A DNA stretch of 64,000 bases from an uncultured Clostridia bacterium (GCA_947629575.1 CANREF010000003.1:1-64000), one strand, 5' to 3'; shown: positions 1-7,511, numbered from the stretch's first letter. Notes: generated by a model from the sequence alone, not told the origin. Program-made: numbers and translations.

Positions 1-422
1 TTGGACAATAAGGCAAAAGTAATTGCCAAATTGTGTCGCCCACGGCGGAAGTGAATTCCGCCTAAGGCAAGTAATTGATATGGTTTCGCACATTTCTTTG
101 CTCGCTCTCTCGGCGCGCCGCTTTGCGGCGCGCCTCGTTCGCTTCGAAAAGAAATGTGCGAGGAAACCTTCCTCCTGCATCAACCGAGTTGGACTCTCAA
201 AATCGCTCAGCTTGGACAATAAGGCAAAAGTAATTGCCAAATTGTGTCGCCCACGGCGGAAGTGAATTCCGCCTAAGGCAAGTAATTGGAAATAGTTTCG
301 CACATTTCTTTGCTCGCTCTCTCGGCGCGCCGCTTTGCGGCGCGCCTCGTTCGCTTCGAAAAGAAATGCGCGAGGAAACCTTCCTCCTGCATCAACCGAG
401 TTGGCTCTCAAAATCGCTTGGC
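1..422 (+). repeat. Family A structured repeat, two tandem copies
   Basis: Two nearly identical units with a 211-bp period (TTGGACAATAAGG recurs at 1, 212 and, diverged, 423). Each unit carries a small hairpin with arms GCAA/TTGC (13-26), a second with arms GGCGGAA/TTCCGCC and loop GTGAA (44-62), and a long hairpin that starts CGCACATTTCTTT and closes with AAAGAAATGTGCG, enclosing a GCGCGCCGC/GCGGCGCGC palindrome (about 88-156). No credible protein is encoded; the apparent open frames are just the repeat read through. The same family recurs at 5541, 15434, 15685, 15986, 28020 and 28998, always in this orientation. Function unknown. Confidence 0.85.
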
Positions 423-500
423 TTGGACAATAAGCCGTAAGAGTGCGGCAAATTGTGTGCGCTTATGGAAAAGCGTGGTTTTCCAACGTGCAGTAATTGG
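423..500 (+). repeat. Family A, partial variant copy
   Basis: This third, truncated unit begins TTGGACAATAAG like the preceding two. Its first hairpin has arms GCCG/CGGC instead of GCAA/TTGC and its second has arms GGAAAA/TTTTCC instead of GGCGGAA/TTCCGCC, so sequence changed while pairing was kept. It ends in CAGTAATTGG and is directly followed by a Family B element. Confidence 0.75.
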
Positions 501-503
501 AGG

Positions 504-591
504 GACACCACCCCCTTGATCCCCCTCCTAAGGAGGGGGCATATGGCTCCTCCTCAGGAGGAGCTGTCACGCAGGTGACTGAGGTGGTGTC
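504..591 (+). repeat. Family B palindromic element (MITE-like, terminator-like)
   Basis: An 88-bp element bounded by perfect 9-bp inverted ends GACACCACC (504-512) and GGTGGTGTC (583-591). It contains nested palindromes CCCCCTCCT/AGGAGGGGG and GCTCCTCCT/AGGAGGAGC, plus GTCAC/GTGAC. The right end runs into a T stretch, so it could act as a rho-independent terminator. Copies or derivatives occur at about 4896, 5718, 6683, 12436, 15463, 29286, 34838 and 58660. From here to the cysK start at 708 nothing else is recognisable. Confidence 0.75.
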
Positions 592-707
592 TTTTTTTGT
601 GTTATCCGAAATAAATATGGCGTCACCCATTCGGCAAGCCCGAAATGAGGCGGCTTACTGCGCACATGCGCAAGTGTGCGGGCATATCATGGAAAAAAGA
701 GGTGACC

Positions 708-1598
708 ATGGTCGTTCGCGATTTATTTCAGGCGGTCGGAAATACCCCCATGCTCGCACTGAGAGAGGGTGACGCGCATATTTTTCTCAAACTCGAATGC
801 TTCAATCCCACAGGGTCGGTGAAGGATCGCGTTGCCAAGGCGATGATCGAGATCGCCGAGAAGCGTCGGTTGCTCCGTCCCGATTCCGTCATCATCGAGC
901 CCACATCGGGAAACATGGGCATCTCCCTTGCCGCCTTTTCCGCTGCGCGGGGATACCGCTGTCTGCTCGTGATGCCCGAGACGATGAGCCTCGAGCGCAG
1001 AAAGCTCCTTGCGGTCTACGGCGCACAGGTGGTGCTTACGCCGGGCGAAGAGGGCATGGCGGGGGCGGTCGCAAAGGCAAGGGAACTTGCCCGCGAATAC
1101 GGGAACAGCTTCCTGCCCATGCAGTTCGAAAATCCCGCCAATCCGCAGGCGCACTACAAGACGACCGCACCCGAGATCGCGGCAGACGTCAAACGGGTGG
1201 ACGCCGTCGTCTGCGGCGTCGGAACGGGGGGAACGCTCACGGGGGTCGCTCGCTATCTCGGCGAATTCTCCCCCGCGCACATCGTTGCGGTAGAACCCGC
1301 TTCTTCCCCCGTGCTCTCGGGCGGGAAGGCGGGAAAGCATGGAATTCAGGGCATAGGCGCGGGCTTCCTTCCCCCCGTGCTCGACCGCTCTCTCATCGGC
1401 GAGATCGTCACGGTGACGGATGATGAAGCCCGCTCCGAGAAGGCGGGGCTTGCCCGCAACTACGGGATCTTTGTCGGATTCTCCTCGGGCGCGGCGCTTG
1501 CGGCGGCAAGGCGGGTCGCTTCCCGCCGGGAAATGAGGGGAAAGAACATCGTCGCCGTTCTTCCCGATTCGGGAGACCGCTATCTTTCTCTCCTCTGA
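708..1598 (+). CDS. cysK: Cysteine synthase (O-acetylserine sulfhydrylase)
   Basis: PLP enzyme of the cysteine synthase family (fold type II), which makes L-cysteine from O-acetylserine and sulfide in the cytoplasm. The 296-residue product has the family landmarks in order: NPTGSVKDR with the PLP lysine at residue 39, [10 protein letters not shown] (substrate loop), [10 protein letters not shown] (phosphate-binding loop), [10 protein letters not shown] and a C-terminal [10 protein letters not shown] chose the ATG at 708 because AGAGGTG lies just before it and the protein then begins MVVRDLF as in the family; an in-frame ATG at 645 would add 21 unrelated residues. It precedes tnaA and cyuA, so sulfur amino acid turnover is the common theme. 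A CBS/CysM-like paralogue cannot be excluded. Confidence 0.93.
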   Translation: MVVRDLFQAVGNTPMLALREGDAHIFLKLECFNPTGSVKDRVAKAMIEIAEKRRLLRPDSVIIEPTSGNMGISLAAFSAARGYRCLLVMPETMSLERRKLLAVYGAQVVLTPGEEGMAGAVAKARELAREYGNSFLPMQFENPANPQAHYKTTAPEIAADVKRVDAVVCGVGTGGTLTGVARYLGEFSPAHIVAVEPASSPVLSGGKAGKHGIQGIGAGFLPPVLDRSLIGEIVTVTDDEARSEKAGLARNYGIFVGFSSGAALAAARRVASRREMRGKNIVAVLPDSGDRYLSLL

Positions 1599-1627
1599 AA
1601 AGGACAGACGAAATTTCAAATTGCATA

Positions 1628-1656
1628 TTGACTTTTGCGCCCGGAGCGGATATAAT
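1628..1656 (+). promoter_or_regulatory. Promoter for tnaA
   Basis: TTGACT (1628-1633), 17-bp spacer, TATAAT (1651-1656). The predicted leader to the ATG at 1690 is only about 27 nt, so there is no room for a TnaC-type leader peptide; regulation by tryptophan-induced attenuation as in E. coli is not supported. Confidence 0.8.
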
Positions 1657-1689
1657 GGGAGAAGAAAAAATCCAAGGAGCAACTTTCCC

Positions 1690-3069
1690 ATGAAACCCAT
1701 CTACTATCCAGAACCCTTCCGCATCAAGAGCGTAGAACCGCTCAAAATGCTTACAAGAGCGGAGCGCGAACGCAAGATCGCCGAAGCGGGCTATAACGTC
1801 TTCTCCCTTGCTTCCCGCGATGTGTACATCGACCTTTTGACAGACAGCGGCACGGGCGCCATGAGTTCCGACCAGTGGGCGGGCGTCATGCTCGGCGATG
1901 AGTCCTATGCGGGCGCGGATTGCTACTACAAGGTGCAGGAAAACGCGAAGGAGATCTTCGGATTTGACTATATCCAGCTCGTGCATCAGGGCAGGGCGGC
2001 GGAGAAGGTGCTCCTTCCCATTCTTTTGGAGGGGAAGAAGTACGCAATCGCCAACATGCACTTCGATACGACGCGCGCCCATGTCGAACTTGCGGGCGCA
2101 CGCGCCATCGACTGCACGGTAAAGGAAGCGCTCGATACCACCAAATATTATCCCTTCAAGGGGAACATGGATACGGACAGGCTCGAAGAGCATATCAAAG
2201 AGCTTGGCGCGGAGAACATCGGCGTCATCATCATGACGATCACGAACAACTCCGCAGGCGGGCAGCCCGTATCCGTGGCGAACATCCGCAAGACGAGGGA
2301 CATCGCTCATAAGTACGGCATCAAGTTCATGATCGACGCCGCGCGCTATGCCGAGAATTCCTATTTCGTCAAACAGCGGGAGGAAGAATTCAAGAACAGC
2401 ACCATAGAGGAGATCGTCAAAGCGAGCTTCGAGGGCGCCGACTGCTTCACGATGAGCGCCAAGAAGGACGCGATCGTCAACATGGGCGGGCTCATCGGCT
2501 GCCGCGACAAGGCGGTCTTCGAGCTCGTGAAACAGCGCTGCATCTCGTTCGAGGGATTCATCACCTACGGCGGGATGTCCGGACGGGACATCGAAGCGCT
2601 CGCCCGCGGGCTCAAAGAGGGGATAGACGAACATTATCTGCGCTACCGCATCGGGCAAATGGAATATCTTGCAGCGCGGTTGGACGAGGCGGGCATCGCC
2701 TACCAGAGCCCCGTCGGCGGGCATGCCGTGTTCGTGGACGCGAAAAAGCTCCTTCCCCATATCCCGTACTATGAATTCCCCGCACAGGCGCTTGCGATCG
2801 AGCTCTATCTCGAAGCGGGTATCCGCGCGTGCGATATCGGCTCTTACATGCTCGGCAACGACCCCGACACAGGCAAACAGCTTGAGGCGGACTTCGAATT
2901 CACCCGCCTTGCCATTCCGCGCAGGGTGTATACGCAGTCTCATCTCGACGTCATTGCCGACGCTCTTATCAATATCAAGGAGCGCGCAAGTTCGATCAAG
3001 GGATACAAGATCGTGGAAGAACCGCCGATCCTGCGTCACTTCACCGCAAAACTCAAACCGCTCGGCTGA
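1690..3069 (+). CDS. tnaA: Tryptophanase
   Basis: PLP-dependent beta-eliminating lyase that converts L-tryptophan to indole, pyruvate and ammonia. The 459-residue protein carries the beta-eliminase core [13 protein letters not shown] near residues 40-55, [15 protein letters not shown], the PLP lysine pair in SAKKDA (258-259) and LRHFTAKLK at the C terminus. It resembles tyrosine phenol-lyase at the N terminus ([12 protein letters not shown]). At the position where tyrosine phenol-lyases have a substrate-binding Arg (MERG), it reads CDIGSYMLG with Ile, as tryptophanases do. The start is set by AAGGAG at 1673. It has its own promoter. Substrate assignment is inference from known family residues; tyrosine phenol-lyase is the alternative. 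Confidence 0.88.
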   Translation: MKPIYYPEPFRIKSVEPLKMLTRAERERKIAEAGYNVFSLASRDVYIDLLTDSGTGAMSSDQWAGVMLGDESYAGADCYYKVQENAKEIFGFDYIQLVHQGRAAEKVLLPILLEGKKYAIANMHFDTTRAHVELAGARAIDCTVKEALDTTKYYPFKGNMDTDRLEEHIKELGAENIGVIIMTITNNSAGGQPVSVANIRKTRDIAHKYGIKFMIDAARYAENSYFVKQREEEFKNSTIEEIVKASFEGADCFTMSAKKDAIVNMGGLIGCRDKAVFELVKQRCISFEGFITYGGMSGRDIEALARGLKEGIDEHYLRYRIGQMEYLAARLDEAGIAYQSPVGGHAVFVDAKKLLPHIPYYEFPAQALAIELYLEAGIRACDIGSYMLGNDPDTGKQLEADFEFTRLAIPRRVYTQSHLDVIADALINIKERASSIKGYKIVEEPPILRHFTAKLKPLG

Positions 3070-3078
3070 GACGAAGGA

Positions 3079-3105
3079 GGCGGACGTTACGGCGTCCGCC
3101 GTTTT
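3079..3105 (+). terminator. Hairpin with short T run between tnaA and cyuA
   Basis: GGCGGACG (3079-3086) and CGTCCGCC (3093-3100) form an 8-bp stem followed by GTTTTC. The only purine-rich ribosome binding site for cyuA, AAGGAGG (about 3074-3080), overlaps the foot of this stem and lies 30 nt from the cyuA ATG. It may be a weak terminator or may modulate cyuA translation. Confidence 0.5.
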
Positions 3106-3110
3106 CTGCC

Positions 3111-4364
3111 ATGAAACTCGAATATACGAAAATCTTAGAGGAAGAACTTCTGCCCGCGCTCGGGTGCACCGAACCCATTGCCGTCGCGTATGCGGCGGCG
3201 CTTGCGCGCAGAGTTTTGGGCAAAATGCCCGACCGTGTGGAGATCTTTGTCAGCGGGAACATCCTGAAGAACGTCAAGAGCGTCATCGTTCCCAATACGG
3301 GCGGACTCAAGGGAGTTGCGGCGGCGGCAATGGCGGGCGCGGTCGCGGGAGATCCCTGCAGGAAGCTCGAGGTGCTCTCTTCCCTCACGGAGGAAGACAG
3401 GGCGCACATCGCGCAGTGCATGAAACAAGTCCCCGTCTCGGTGAAAAAAGCTCCCTCGCGGTGCGTGTTCGACATCGGTGTAAAATTGTTTGCCGTGGAA
3501 GACGAGGCGTTCGTCCGCATCGAGGGGAGGCACACCAACGTCGTGGAAGTCGAAAAGAACGGCGAATGCGCCTTTTCCTGCGCCGAGATCGAGGAAGGGG
3601 GAGAGGGACACGAACTCTCGGTGGCGCAGATCGCAGAGTACGCAAGCACCGTTCCGCTCGAAGAGATCGAGACTGTCATTTCCCGCCAGATCGCGTACAA
3701 TTCCGCCATTTGTGCCGAGGGCATGAGAGGGGATTACGGCGCCCGTGTGGGCAAAATTTTAATGGACGCATACGGAAATTGTGTACATAACCGCGCAAAA
3801 GCGACGGCCGCGGCAGGTTCGGACGCCCGCATGAACGGCTGCTGTTTGCCCGTCGTCATCGTGTCGGGAAGCGGCAATCAGGGCATCACTGCCTGTATGC
3901 CCGTCTGCGTGTATGCGGAGCAGTTGAAAGTTCCGCGGGACAAGCTGCTGCGTGCGGTCGCGCTCGCGGATCTCATCACCCTGCACTTGAAATCGGGCAT
4001 CGGCAGGCTTTCCGCCTACTGCGGCGCGGTGAGCGCGGGCGTCGGTGCGGGCGCGGGGGTGTGCTATCTCCATGGGGGAGATTACGAAGAGATCGCGCAT
4101 ACCGTCGCAAACGCGCTTGCGATCGCCTCGGGGATCTTGTGCGACGGCGCGAAGTCGAGTTGCGCGGCGAAGATCGCTTCGGCGGTGGACGCGGGACTTT
4201 TGGGGTTTGAAATGACCCGCCGCGGCAGCGTATTCTCGGGCGGAGACGGTATTTTGGAACAGAACGTGGAGGAGACGATCGGGAACGTATCGGACGTGGC
4301 GCGCGAAGGGATGCGCTCGACGGACGAGGAGATCATCCGCCTCATGATCAAAAATTTACAATAG
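3111..4364 (+). CDS. cyuA: L-cysteine desulfidase / serine-dehydratase-like (UPF0597, CyuA family)
   Basis: Family of iron-sulfur enzymes that break L-cysteine into sulfide, pyruvate and ammonia. The 417-residue protein shows the family pattern ELLPALGCTEPIAVAYAAA near the N terminus, SGNILKNVKSV, VPNTGGLKG, GRHTNVVEVE, ASDARMNG, GSGNQGITACMPV and the C-terminal LCDGAKSSCAAK; the cysteines in GCTEP and CDGAKSSC are candidate cluster ligands. It lies 41 bp after tnaA. No ribosome binding site lies at normal distance; AAGGAGG sits 30 nt upstream, partly inside a hairpin. Together with cysK and tnaA it suggests cysteine/sulfide cycling in an anaerobe. Specificity for cysteine over serine is inferred. 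Confidence 0.85.
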   Translation: MKLEYTKILEEELLPALGCTEPIAVAYAAALARRVLGKMPDRVEIFVSGNILKNVKSVIVPNTGGLKGVAAAAMAGAVAGDPCRKLEVLSSLTEEDRAHIAQCMKQVPVSVKKAPSRCVFDIGVKLFAVEDEAFVRIEGRHTNVVEVEKNGECAFSCAEIEEGGEGHELSVAQIAEYASTVPLEEIETVISRQIAYNSAICAEGMRGDYGARVGKILMDAYGNCVHNRAKATAAAGSDARMNGCCLPVVIVSGSGNQGITACMPVCVYAEQLKVPRDKLLRAVALADLITLHLKSGIGRLSAYCGAVSAGVGAGAGVCYLHGGDYEEIAHTVANALAIASGILCDGAKSSCAAKIASAVDAGLLGFEMTRRGSVFSGGDGILEQNVEETIGNVSDVAREGMRSTDEEIIRLMIKNLQ

Positions 4365-4379
4365 GAGAAAAGCGGACGG

Positions 4380-4625
4380 ATGAAATTAGAAGAGGCGATC
4401 ACAAAGCGAATATATGATCTGTGCGACCAAAGAAAGATTGCGCCGAACAAGTTGGCAAGCATGGCAGGTATGCCTTCGGCGACGCTTAGGTGCATCTTCT
4501 ATGGGCGCAGTAAAAATCCGGGGACGAGAACGATCCTCGATCTCTGTCAGGCATTGGATATCACACTGTACGACTTTTTCAACGACCCCGTTTTCAAGAC
4601 CTTGGAATTAGAGGGGAATTACTGA
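4380..4625 (+). CDS. XRE-family helix-turn-helix regulator
   Basis: An 81-residue protein made almost wholly of a Cro/CI-type HTH: KLASMAGMPSATLRCIFYGRSKNPGTRTILDLCQALDITLYDFF. No ligand or protease domain is present. It begins 16 bp after cyuA with AGGAG at 4363-4367, so it is probably cotranscribed and could be a local regulator of the tnaA-cyuA transcript. Target genes are not shown by the sequence. Confidence 0.85.
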   Translation: MKLEEAITKRIYDLCDQRKIAPNKLASMAGMPSATLRCIFYGRSKNPGTRTILDLCQALDITLYDFFNDPVFKTLELEGNY

Positions 4626-4635
4626 ATGAAAGAAA

Positions 4636-4664
4636 ATCGGCGGCACACTGCTTCCGATCTTTTT
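4636..4664 (+). terminator. Weak terminator after XRE gene
   Basis: ATCGG (4636-4640) pairs with CCGAT (4654-4658), followed by CTTTTT. The stem is short, so confidence is low. Confidence 0.35.
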
Positions 4665-4689
4665 GTATATCGAAAATTTCTCCGGCATT

Positions 4690-4726
4690 TGCCCTTCCCC
4701 CGCACGAACCGTGCGGGGGAAGGGCA
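4690..4726 (+). repeat. Perfect 16-bp inverted repeat (GC hairpin)
   Basis: TGCCCTTCCCCCGCAC (4690-4705), loop GAACC, then the exact complement (4711-4726), followed by GGGGGTGTG. It resembles the internal palindromes of Family B but has no matching GACACCACC end. Confidence 0.7.
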
Positions 4727-4758
4727 GGGGGTGTGTTCTGAATATGTCGCCCGCCCTT

Positions 4759-4846
4759 ACGTCACCCTGAGCGCAGTCGAACGGGTGACACCATTGTAAT
4801 AAGGACATCATATTTCGACTTCACTTCGTTCCGCTCAATATGACGT
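4759..4846. repeat. Family C MITE-like element
   Basis: An 88-bp element with imperfect terminal inverted repeats ACGTCACCCTGAGCG (left) and CGCTCAATATGACGT (right). Inner AGTCGAA and TTCGACT are also complementary. It encodes nothing. Related sequences occur at 12269, 14663 and 15731. Confidence 0.6.
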
Positions 4847-5147
4847 GAGAATGCTTTTCTGTTTACTCTTGCTGTTCTTGAAAGGGTGGCGGGCTTTCTT
4901 GGCTGCCCCTTGAGGGGGAGCTGTCACGAAGTGACTGAGGGGGTGTTTAATGCGGATTGCAGACACCCATTCCGTCTTGCCGCCGTTGCGCGTGGCATCC
5001 CTCTCCGCGGATAGAACTCCGCGTCGGTCATCGTTCGCGCTGTATAATGCGCTCACTTATGTCGCATTGCGCCAACGGTTATCAACCGTTGGCAGAAAGC
5101 AATGCTCCACCTCAAGGGGTGGGCGAGAGTTTAAGCGACAGACGTTT
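4847..5147. other. Intergenic stretch with repeat fragments
   Basis: No gene is visible. It holds a partial Family B copy at about 4896-4946 (GAGGGGGAGCTGTCACGAAG, then TGACTGAGGGGGTGTT) and a perfect 10-bp inverted repeat GCCAACGGTT-ATC-AACCGTTGGC at 5071-5093. The open frames here are short and unsupported. Confidence 0.5.
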
Positions 5148-5525
5148 TCAAAAGATATTTTCCACGGCGGGTTTGTAGGTGTCGGGCAGGCACTTCGTCA
5201 AATGGAGCATGATCTCGAGCTTTGCAAGCGCGAGCGAGTAGTTTTTCTCCCCGATGAGGCGCACCGTCTCTGCCATGTAATCGTCTATGCGCGAAATGTC
5301 GTTGTGGGGGATCCACACATGTAATTTTTCCTTGCGGGTCTCCCACGAGGTCTGCACCGCCTTTGCGTCTTCGCCGACGGCGGTTTTTTCATCCGCCTTT
5401 TGATAGAGCGTGGAAAGTTCCTGCCCGAAGGATTCGAATTGGTCGTTCACGAAATACCATTCAAACAGTCCCGCTCCAAGCAGTAGCAGAAACGCTATCC
5501 CGATCGCAGTTAATGATTTGAGCAT
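5148..5525 (-). CDS. DUF4363 family membrane-anchored protein
   Basis: A 125-residue protein with one N-terminal membrane helix (LTAIGIAFLLLLGAGLF) and a helical extracytoplasmic part rich in charged residues ending YKPAVENIF. This matches DUF4363 proteins, which commonly sit directly downstream of DUF421 genes in Firmicutes; function unknown. I chose the ATG at 5525 because the protein then starts just before the membrane helix; the longer frame to 5573 begins inside a Family A repeat. No strong ribosome binding site precedes 5525, so the start is uncertain. The DUF421 gene lies upstream on the same strand, separated by repeats. Confidence 0.7.
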   Translation of the reverse strand: MLKSLTAIGIAFLLLLGAGLFEWYFVNDQFESFGQELSTLYQKADEKTAVGEDAKAVQTSWETRKEKLHVWIPHNDISRIDDYMAETVRLIGEKNYSLALAKLEIMLHLTKCLPDTYKPAVENIF

Positions 5526-5540
5526 ATGTATGACATTCAC

Positions 5541-5717
5541 GAAAAATCTTTCACAAATTTTGTCTTGCGACAAAATTTCGTGAGGGGTTAAGTTGTCTGC
5601 TCCGTAGCGACTATCTACCCGCCCGATAACTGCTTCGTAAAAACGGAAAGCCGTAAGAGTGCGGCAGATTGGGTGCGCTTATGGAAAAGTGTGATTTTCC
5701 AACGCGCAGTAATTGGA
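5541..5717 (+). repeat. Family A structured repeat
   Basis: The copy starts with a different version of the long hairpin (ATTTTGTC/GACAAAAT inside CACGAAA/TTTCGTG). It continues GGGGTTAAGTTGTCTGCTCCG, then hairpins GCCG/CGGC and GGAAAA/TTTTCC, and ends CAGTAATTGG. It separates DUF421 from DUF4363, and the upstream arm touches the DUF4363 start region. Confidence 0.8.
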
Positions 5718-5757
5718 GACACCACCCCCCTTCCCCCCCTCCTGAGGAGGGGGCAGC
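5718..5757 (+). repeat. Family B fragment
   Basis: AGACACCACCCC followed by the palindrome CCCCCCTCCTGAGGAGGGGG, directly after Family A exactly as at 500-540. It ends at the stop codon of the DUF421 gene. Confidence 0.6.
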
Positions 5758-5758
5758 C

Positions 5759-6466
5759 TCACCAAATTTTATGTTCGGGGTAGTTCACTTGCAAGGTCTC
5801 GAATTTCTTGCCCTTCACTTGCAAATAGAGTTTTCCGTTGCCGTCCGCGGTGAGAACGAGCACCCGTTTGACGTTTTGCGCGCCATGTTCCTTCAGTATG
5901 CCGTCGAAAAACTCTCTGTTCAGCCCCGTAAGTTCCAAATTCTTTTCGTCGTAACTGCCGTTGTCGATGATGACGAGGGGCAGCGAATTCTGCATCTGTT
6001 CATAGTCCTGTTTTGGCAGCGCGGAGAACGTTCCATTCGCCTCATAGAGGGCGTAGTCCACGCAGTCGAGGGAGAAATATCCCGCCGAGCGCAGCGACTC
6101 TATGAGGTCGGAAACATCTAAATTATTGCGCTTCAACTGGTAGTCGTCGATGCCGTTTTTATTGACGACGACGGAAGGCTTTCCGCTGATGAAACTCTTC
6201 CAAGGCTTTACTTTGAGGTCGAGCAGGGTCATGATCTCATGTAAAACGTAGATCGTGACGACGGAGATGATCCCATACAAAAGGGGAATGGAAGCGTCCG
6301 CCATGGGGATGCAGGCGAGCTCGGCGATGAGCAGCGTGATGACGAGCTCAAACGGCTGCATCTCACCGATCTGCCGCTTTCCCATGAGACGCATGATGAC
6401 GAGCAGCACGAGGAAGATGATCGCCGTGCGGATCATGACGAGTACCATATTGATAGTTTTGTTCAT
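5759..6466 (-). CDS. DUF421 (YetF-like) membrane protein
   Basis: A 235-residue protein with an N-terminal membrane segment (VLVMIRTAIIFLVLLVIMRLMGKRQIGEM), two further hydrophobic stretches (LVITLLIAELACIP and a helix around YGIISVVTIYVLHEI), then a soluble DUF421 domain with GKPSVVVNKNGI and RNNLDVSDLIESLRSAGYFSLDCVDYALYEANG. These are the family signatures; B. subtilis YetF/YrbG-type proteins are linked to spore or membrane traits, but the activity is unknown. The gene is followed on the same strand by DUF4363, the usual partner, after an intervening repeat. The C terminus abuts Family B. Confidence 0.85.
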   Translation of the reverse strand: MNKTINMVLVMIRTAIIFLVLLVIMRLMGKRQIGEMQPFELVITLLIAELACIPMADASIPLLYGIISVVTIYVLHEIMTLLDLKVKPWKSFISGKPSVVVNKNGIDDYQLKRNNLDVSDLIESLRSAGYFSLDCVDYALYEANGTFSALPKQDYEQMQNSLPLVIIDNGSYDEKNLELTGLNREFFDGILKEHGAQNVKRVLVLTADGNGKLYLQVKGKKFETLQVNYPEHKIW

Positions 6467-6489
6467 TTTGGGAAATGTATGTAATTTCC

Positions 6490-6518
6490 TTGCGAAAATT
6501 CCCGCGGTGTGCTATGAT
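6490..6518 (+). promoter_or_regulatory. Promoter upstream of candidate small RNA
   Basis: TTGCGA (6490-6495), 17-bp spacer, TATGAT (6513-6518). It points right, away from the DUF421 gene. The next coding start on this strand is 6853, giving a leader of over 300 nt or an independent small RNA. Confidence 0.55.
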
Positions 6519-6524
6519 TCTTTT

Positions 6525-6655
6525 GAAGAGTAGCCAAGGCGCGTTAAGTGTTGCGAAACGGGACGTTGTTCGCAAACGAAAGGGCGGAAGGTCCTGCGGT
6601 GCCGCGGCGCGTCCGCTCGAACGGCGCTCGGTTTCACGTGCGCCTGTTTTTTGCG
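6525..6655 (+). ncRNA. Candidate structured small RNA or long leader
   Basis: The stretch after the promoter has no open frame but folds well by eye: TTGCGAA (about 6553) pairs with TTCGCAA, GCGGA pairs with TCCGC, and GGCGC/GCGCC with a following TGTTTTTT makes a terminator near 6625-6656. I compared it mentally with 6S, SRP, tmRNA, TPP, FMN, preQ1 and yybP-ykoY and saw no convincing match. It could be an independent RNA of about 130 nt or an attenuated leader for the ECF gene. Confidence 0.4.
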
Positions 6656-6682
6656 AAAAAGGGAATGGCAGAATGCGCTGTT

Positions 6683-6760
6683 TCACCCCAGAGGGGGTAG
6701 GTCTTATGGCTCCTCCTGAGGAGGAGCTGGCGAGGCGTTAGCCGAGACTGAGGTGGTGTC
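6683..6760 (+). repeat. Family B element
   Basis: It contains the palindrome GGCTCCTCCTGAGGAGGAGC and the right end GACTGAGGTGGTGTCC. The left half (CACCCCAGAGGGGGTAGG) diverges from other copies. It sits between the candidate small RNA and the ECF gene. Confidence 0.6.
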
Positions 6761-6827
6761 CTTTACACCTCGCCGTCAATCCTTTTTCGCGATATGCCGC
6801 TGCGCGATGTGCGCGGCGAAAAAGCGG

Positions 6828-6852
6828 ACCTCTCTTTCGGGGAGGTTTTTTT
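6828..6852 (+). promoter_or_regulatory. Terminator-like hairpin that contains the ECF gene ribosome binding site
   Basis: ACCTCTC (6828-6834) pairs with GGAGGT (part of 6840-6846), followed by seven T residues directly before the ATG at 6853. The GGAGG in the 3' arm is the ribosome binding site. Folding would end transcription or hide the site, a layout typical of riboswitch expression platforms. No known aptamer was recognised upstream, although CCGCTGCGC-GATGT-GCGCGGC (6797-6817) is a further hairpin. Confidence 0.5.
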
Positions 6853-7503
6853 ATGCAGGAAAGGGCAAAACAGCAGAAGAAATGGAAGCGTATCCTCTAT
6901 TCCGACGCCATATTGGGGCTCTCGGACGCAAGGCAGCTCGCCTACATCGGGGTGATGACCGCGCTGTGCATCGCGGTGAACTTTTTCGAGATCAAACTTG
7001 CCGACACGCAGTTCTCCTTCACCGTGTTTGCGAGCATCCTCTCGGGAATCTTGCTCGGCCCTGTCTTCGGCTTTGTGTCCTCATTTTTGGGGGACGCTCT
7101 CGGTTTTTTGGTCAATTCGGGCGGATTTATCTACATGCCGTGGGTGGGGCTCTCGGTCGCCTTCATGGCGTTTTTTGCGGGGCTTTTCATGAAACTCCCC
7201 CTGCGTTTTCGGGGGGGCGTGTACGTAAAACTCGCCCTCGTCTGTCTCGTCTCTCTGCTCGTCTGTTCGGTGGGGATCAACTCGACGGGCTTCTACTTTT
7301 TCTACACACGGGTGGGCTTTTCGGGCAAGGCGCTCTCCCTTTTGCAGGAACACTTCGGCGGGGTCAACCTGTATTGGACGTATGCGCTCGTGCGGCTCGT
7401 GTTCATGGGGCAGCTCCTCAATAACGCCGTGAACTTCGCCCTGCTCTTTGCGATCGTCCCCATTCTGAGAGCGTTGAAGCCGCTCAAACTCAAAATCGAA
7501 TAA
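6853..7503 (+). CDS. ECF transporter S component (vitamin uptake)
   Basis: A 216-residue integral membrane protein with about six hydrophobic segments. The pattern ARQLAYIGVMTALCIAVNFFEI, then FASILSGILLGPVFGFVSSFLGDALGFLVNSGGFIYMPW, matches substrate-specific S components of energy-coupling-factor transporters, closest in feel to the folate/queuosine types. S components bind a vitamin and pair with shared EcfT/EcfA subunits, which are not in the window. The substrate cannot be read from sequence. Start at 6853 with GGAGG at 6841; the site lies in a hairpin, so expression may be regulated. A terminator follows at 7512. Confidence 0.78.
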   Translation: MQERAKQQKKWKRILYSDAILGLSDARQLAYIGVMTALCIAVNFFEIKLADTQFSFTVFASILSGILLGPVFGFVSSFLGDALGFLVNSGGFIYMPWVGLSVAFMAFFAGLFMKLPLRFRGGVYVKLALVCLVSLLVCSVGINSTGFYFFYTRVGFSGKALSLLQEHFGGVNLYWTYALVRLVFMGQLLNNAVNFALLFAIVPILRALKPLKLKIE

Positions 7504-7511
7504 ATTTTGCA

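Noticed and set aside
1-500. CRISPR array
   Set aside because: The 211-bp period, only two and a bit copies and lack of unique spacers do not fit a CRISPR array.
23-519. Short open frames beginning MPNCVAHGGSEFRLRQ in the first 500 bp
   Set aside because: They are translations of the non-coding Family A repeat, identical in both copies because the DNA is duplicated.
1657-1689. tnaC-type leader peptide before tnaA
   Set aside because: Only about 27 nt lie between the predicted transcription start and the tnaA ATG.
723-1700. Long minus-strand open frame opposite cysK
   Set aside because: Its translation is arginine/glycine-rich antisense sequence of a clear cysteine synthase; such mirror frames appear across all GC-rich genes here.
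1690-3069. Tyrosine phenol-lyase
   Set aside because: The N terminus is TPL-like, but the position of the substrate-binding Arg of TPL is Ile in CDIGSYMLG, and the C-terminal LRHFTAKLK is tryptophanase-like.
6525-6655. 6S RNA, SRP RNA or yybP-ykoY riboswitch
   Set aside because: Isolated word matches (CCTGCGGTG, GTAGCCAAGGC, GAGTAGCC) do not occur in the right order or structure for any of these.
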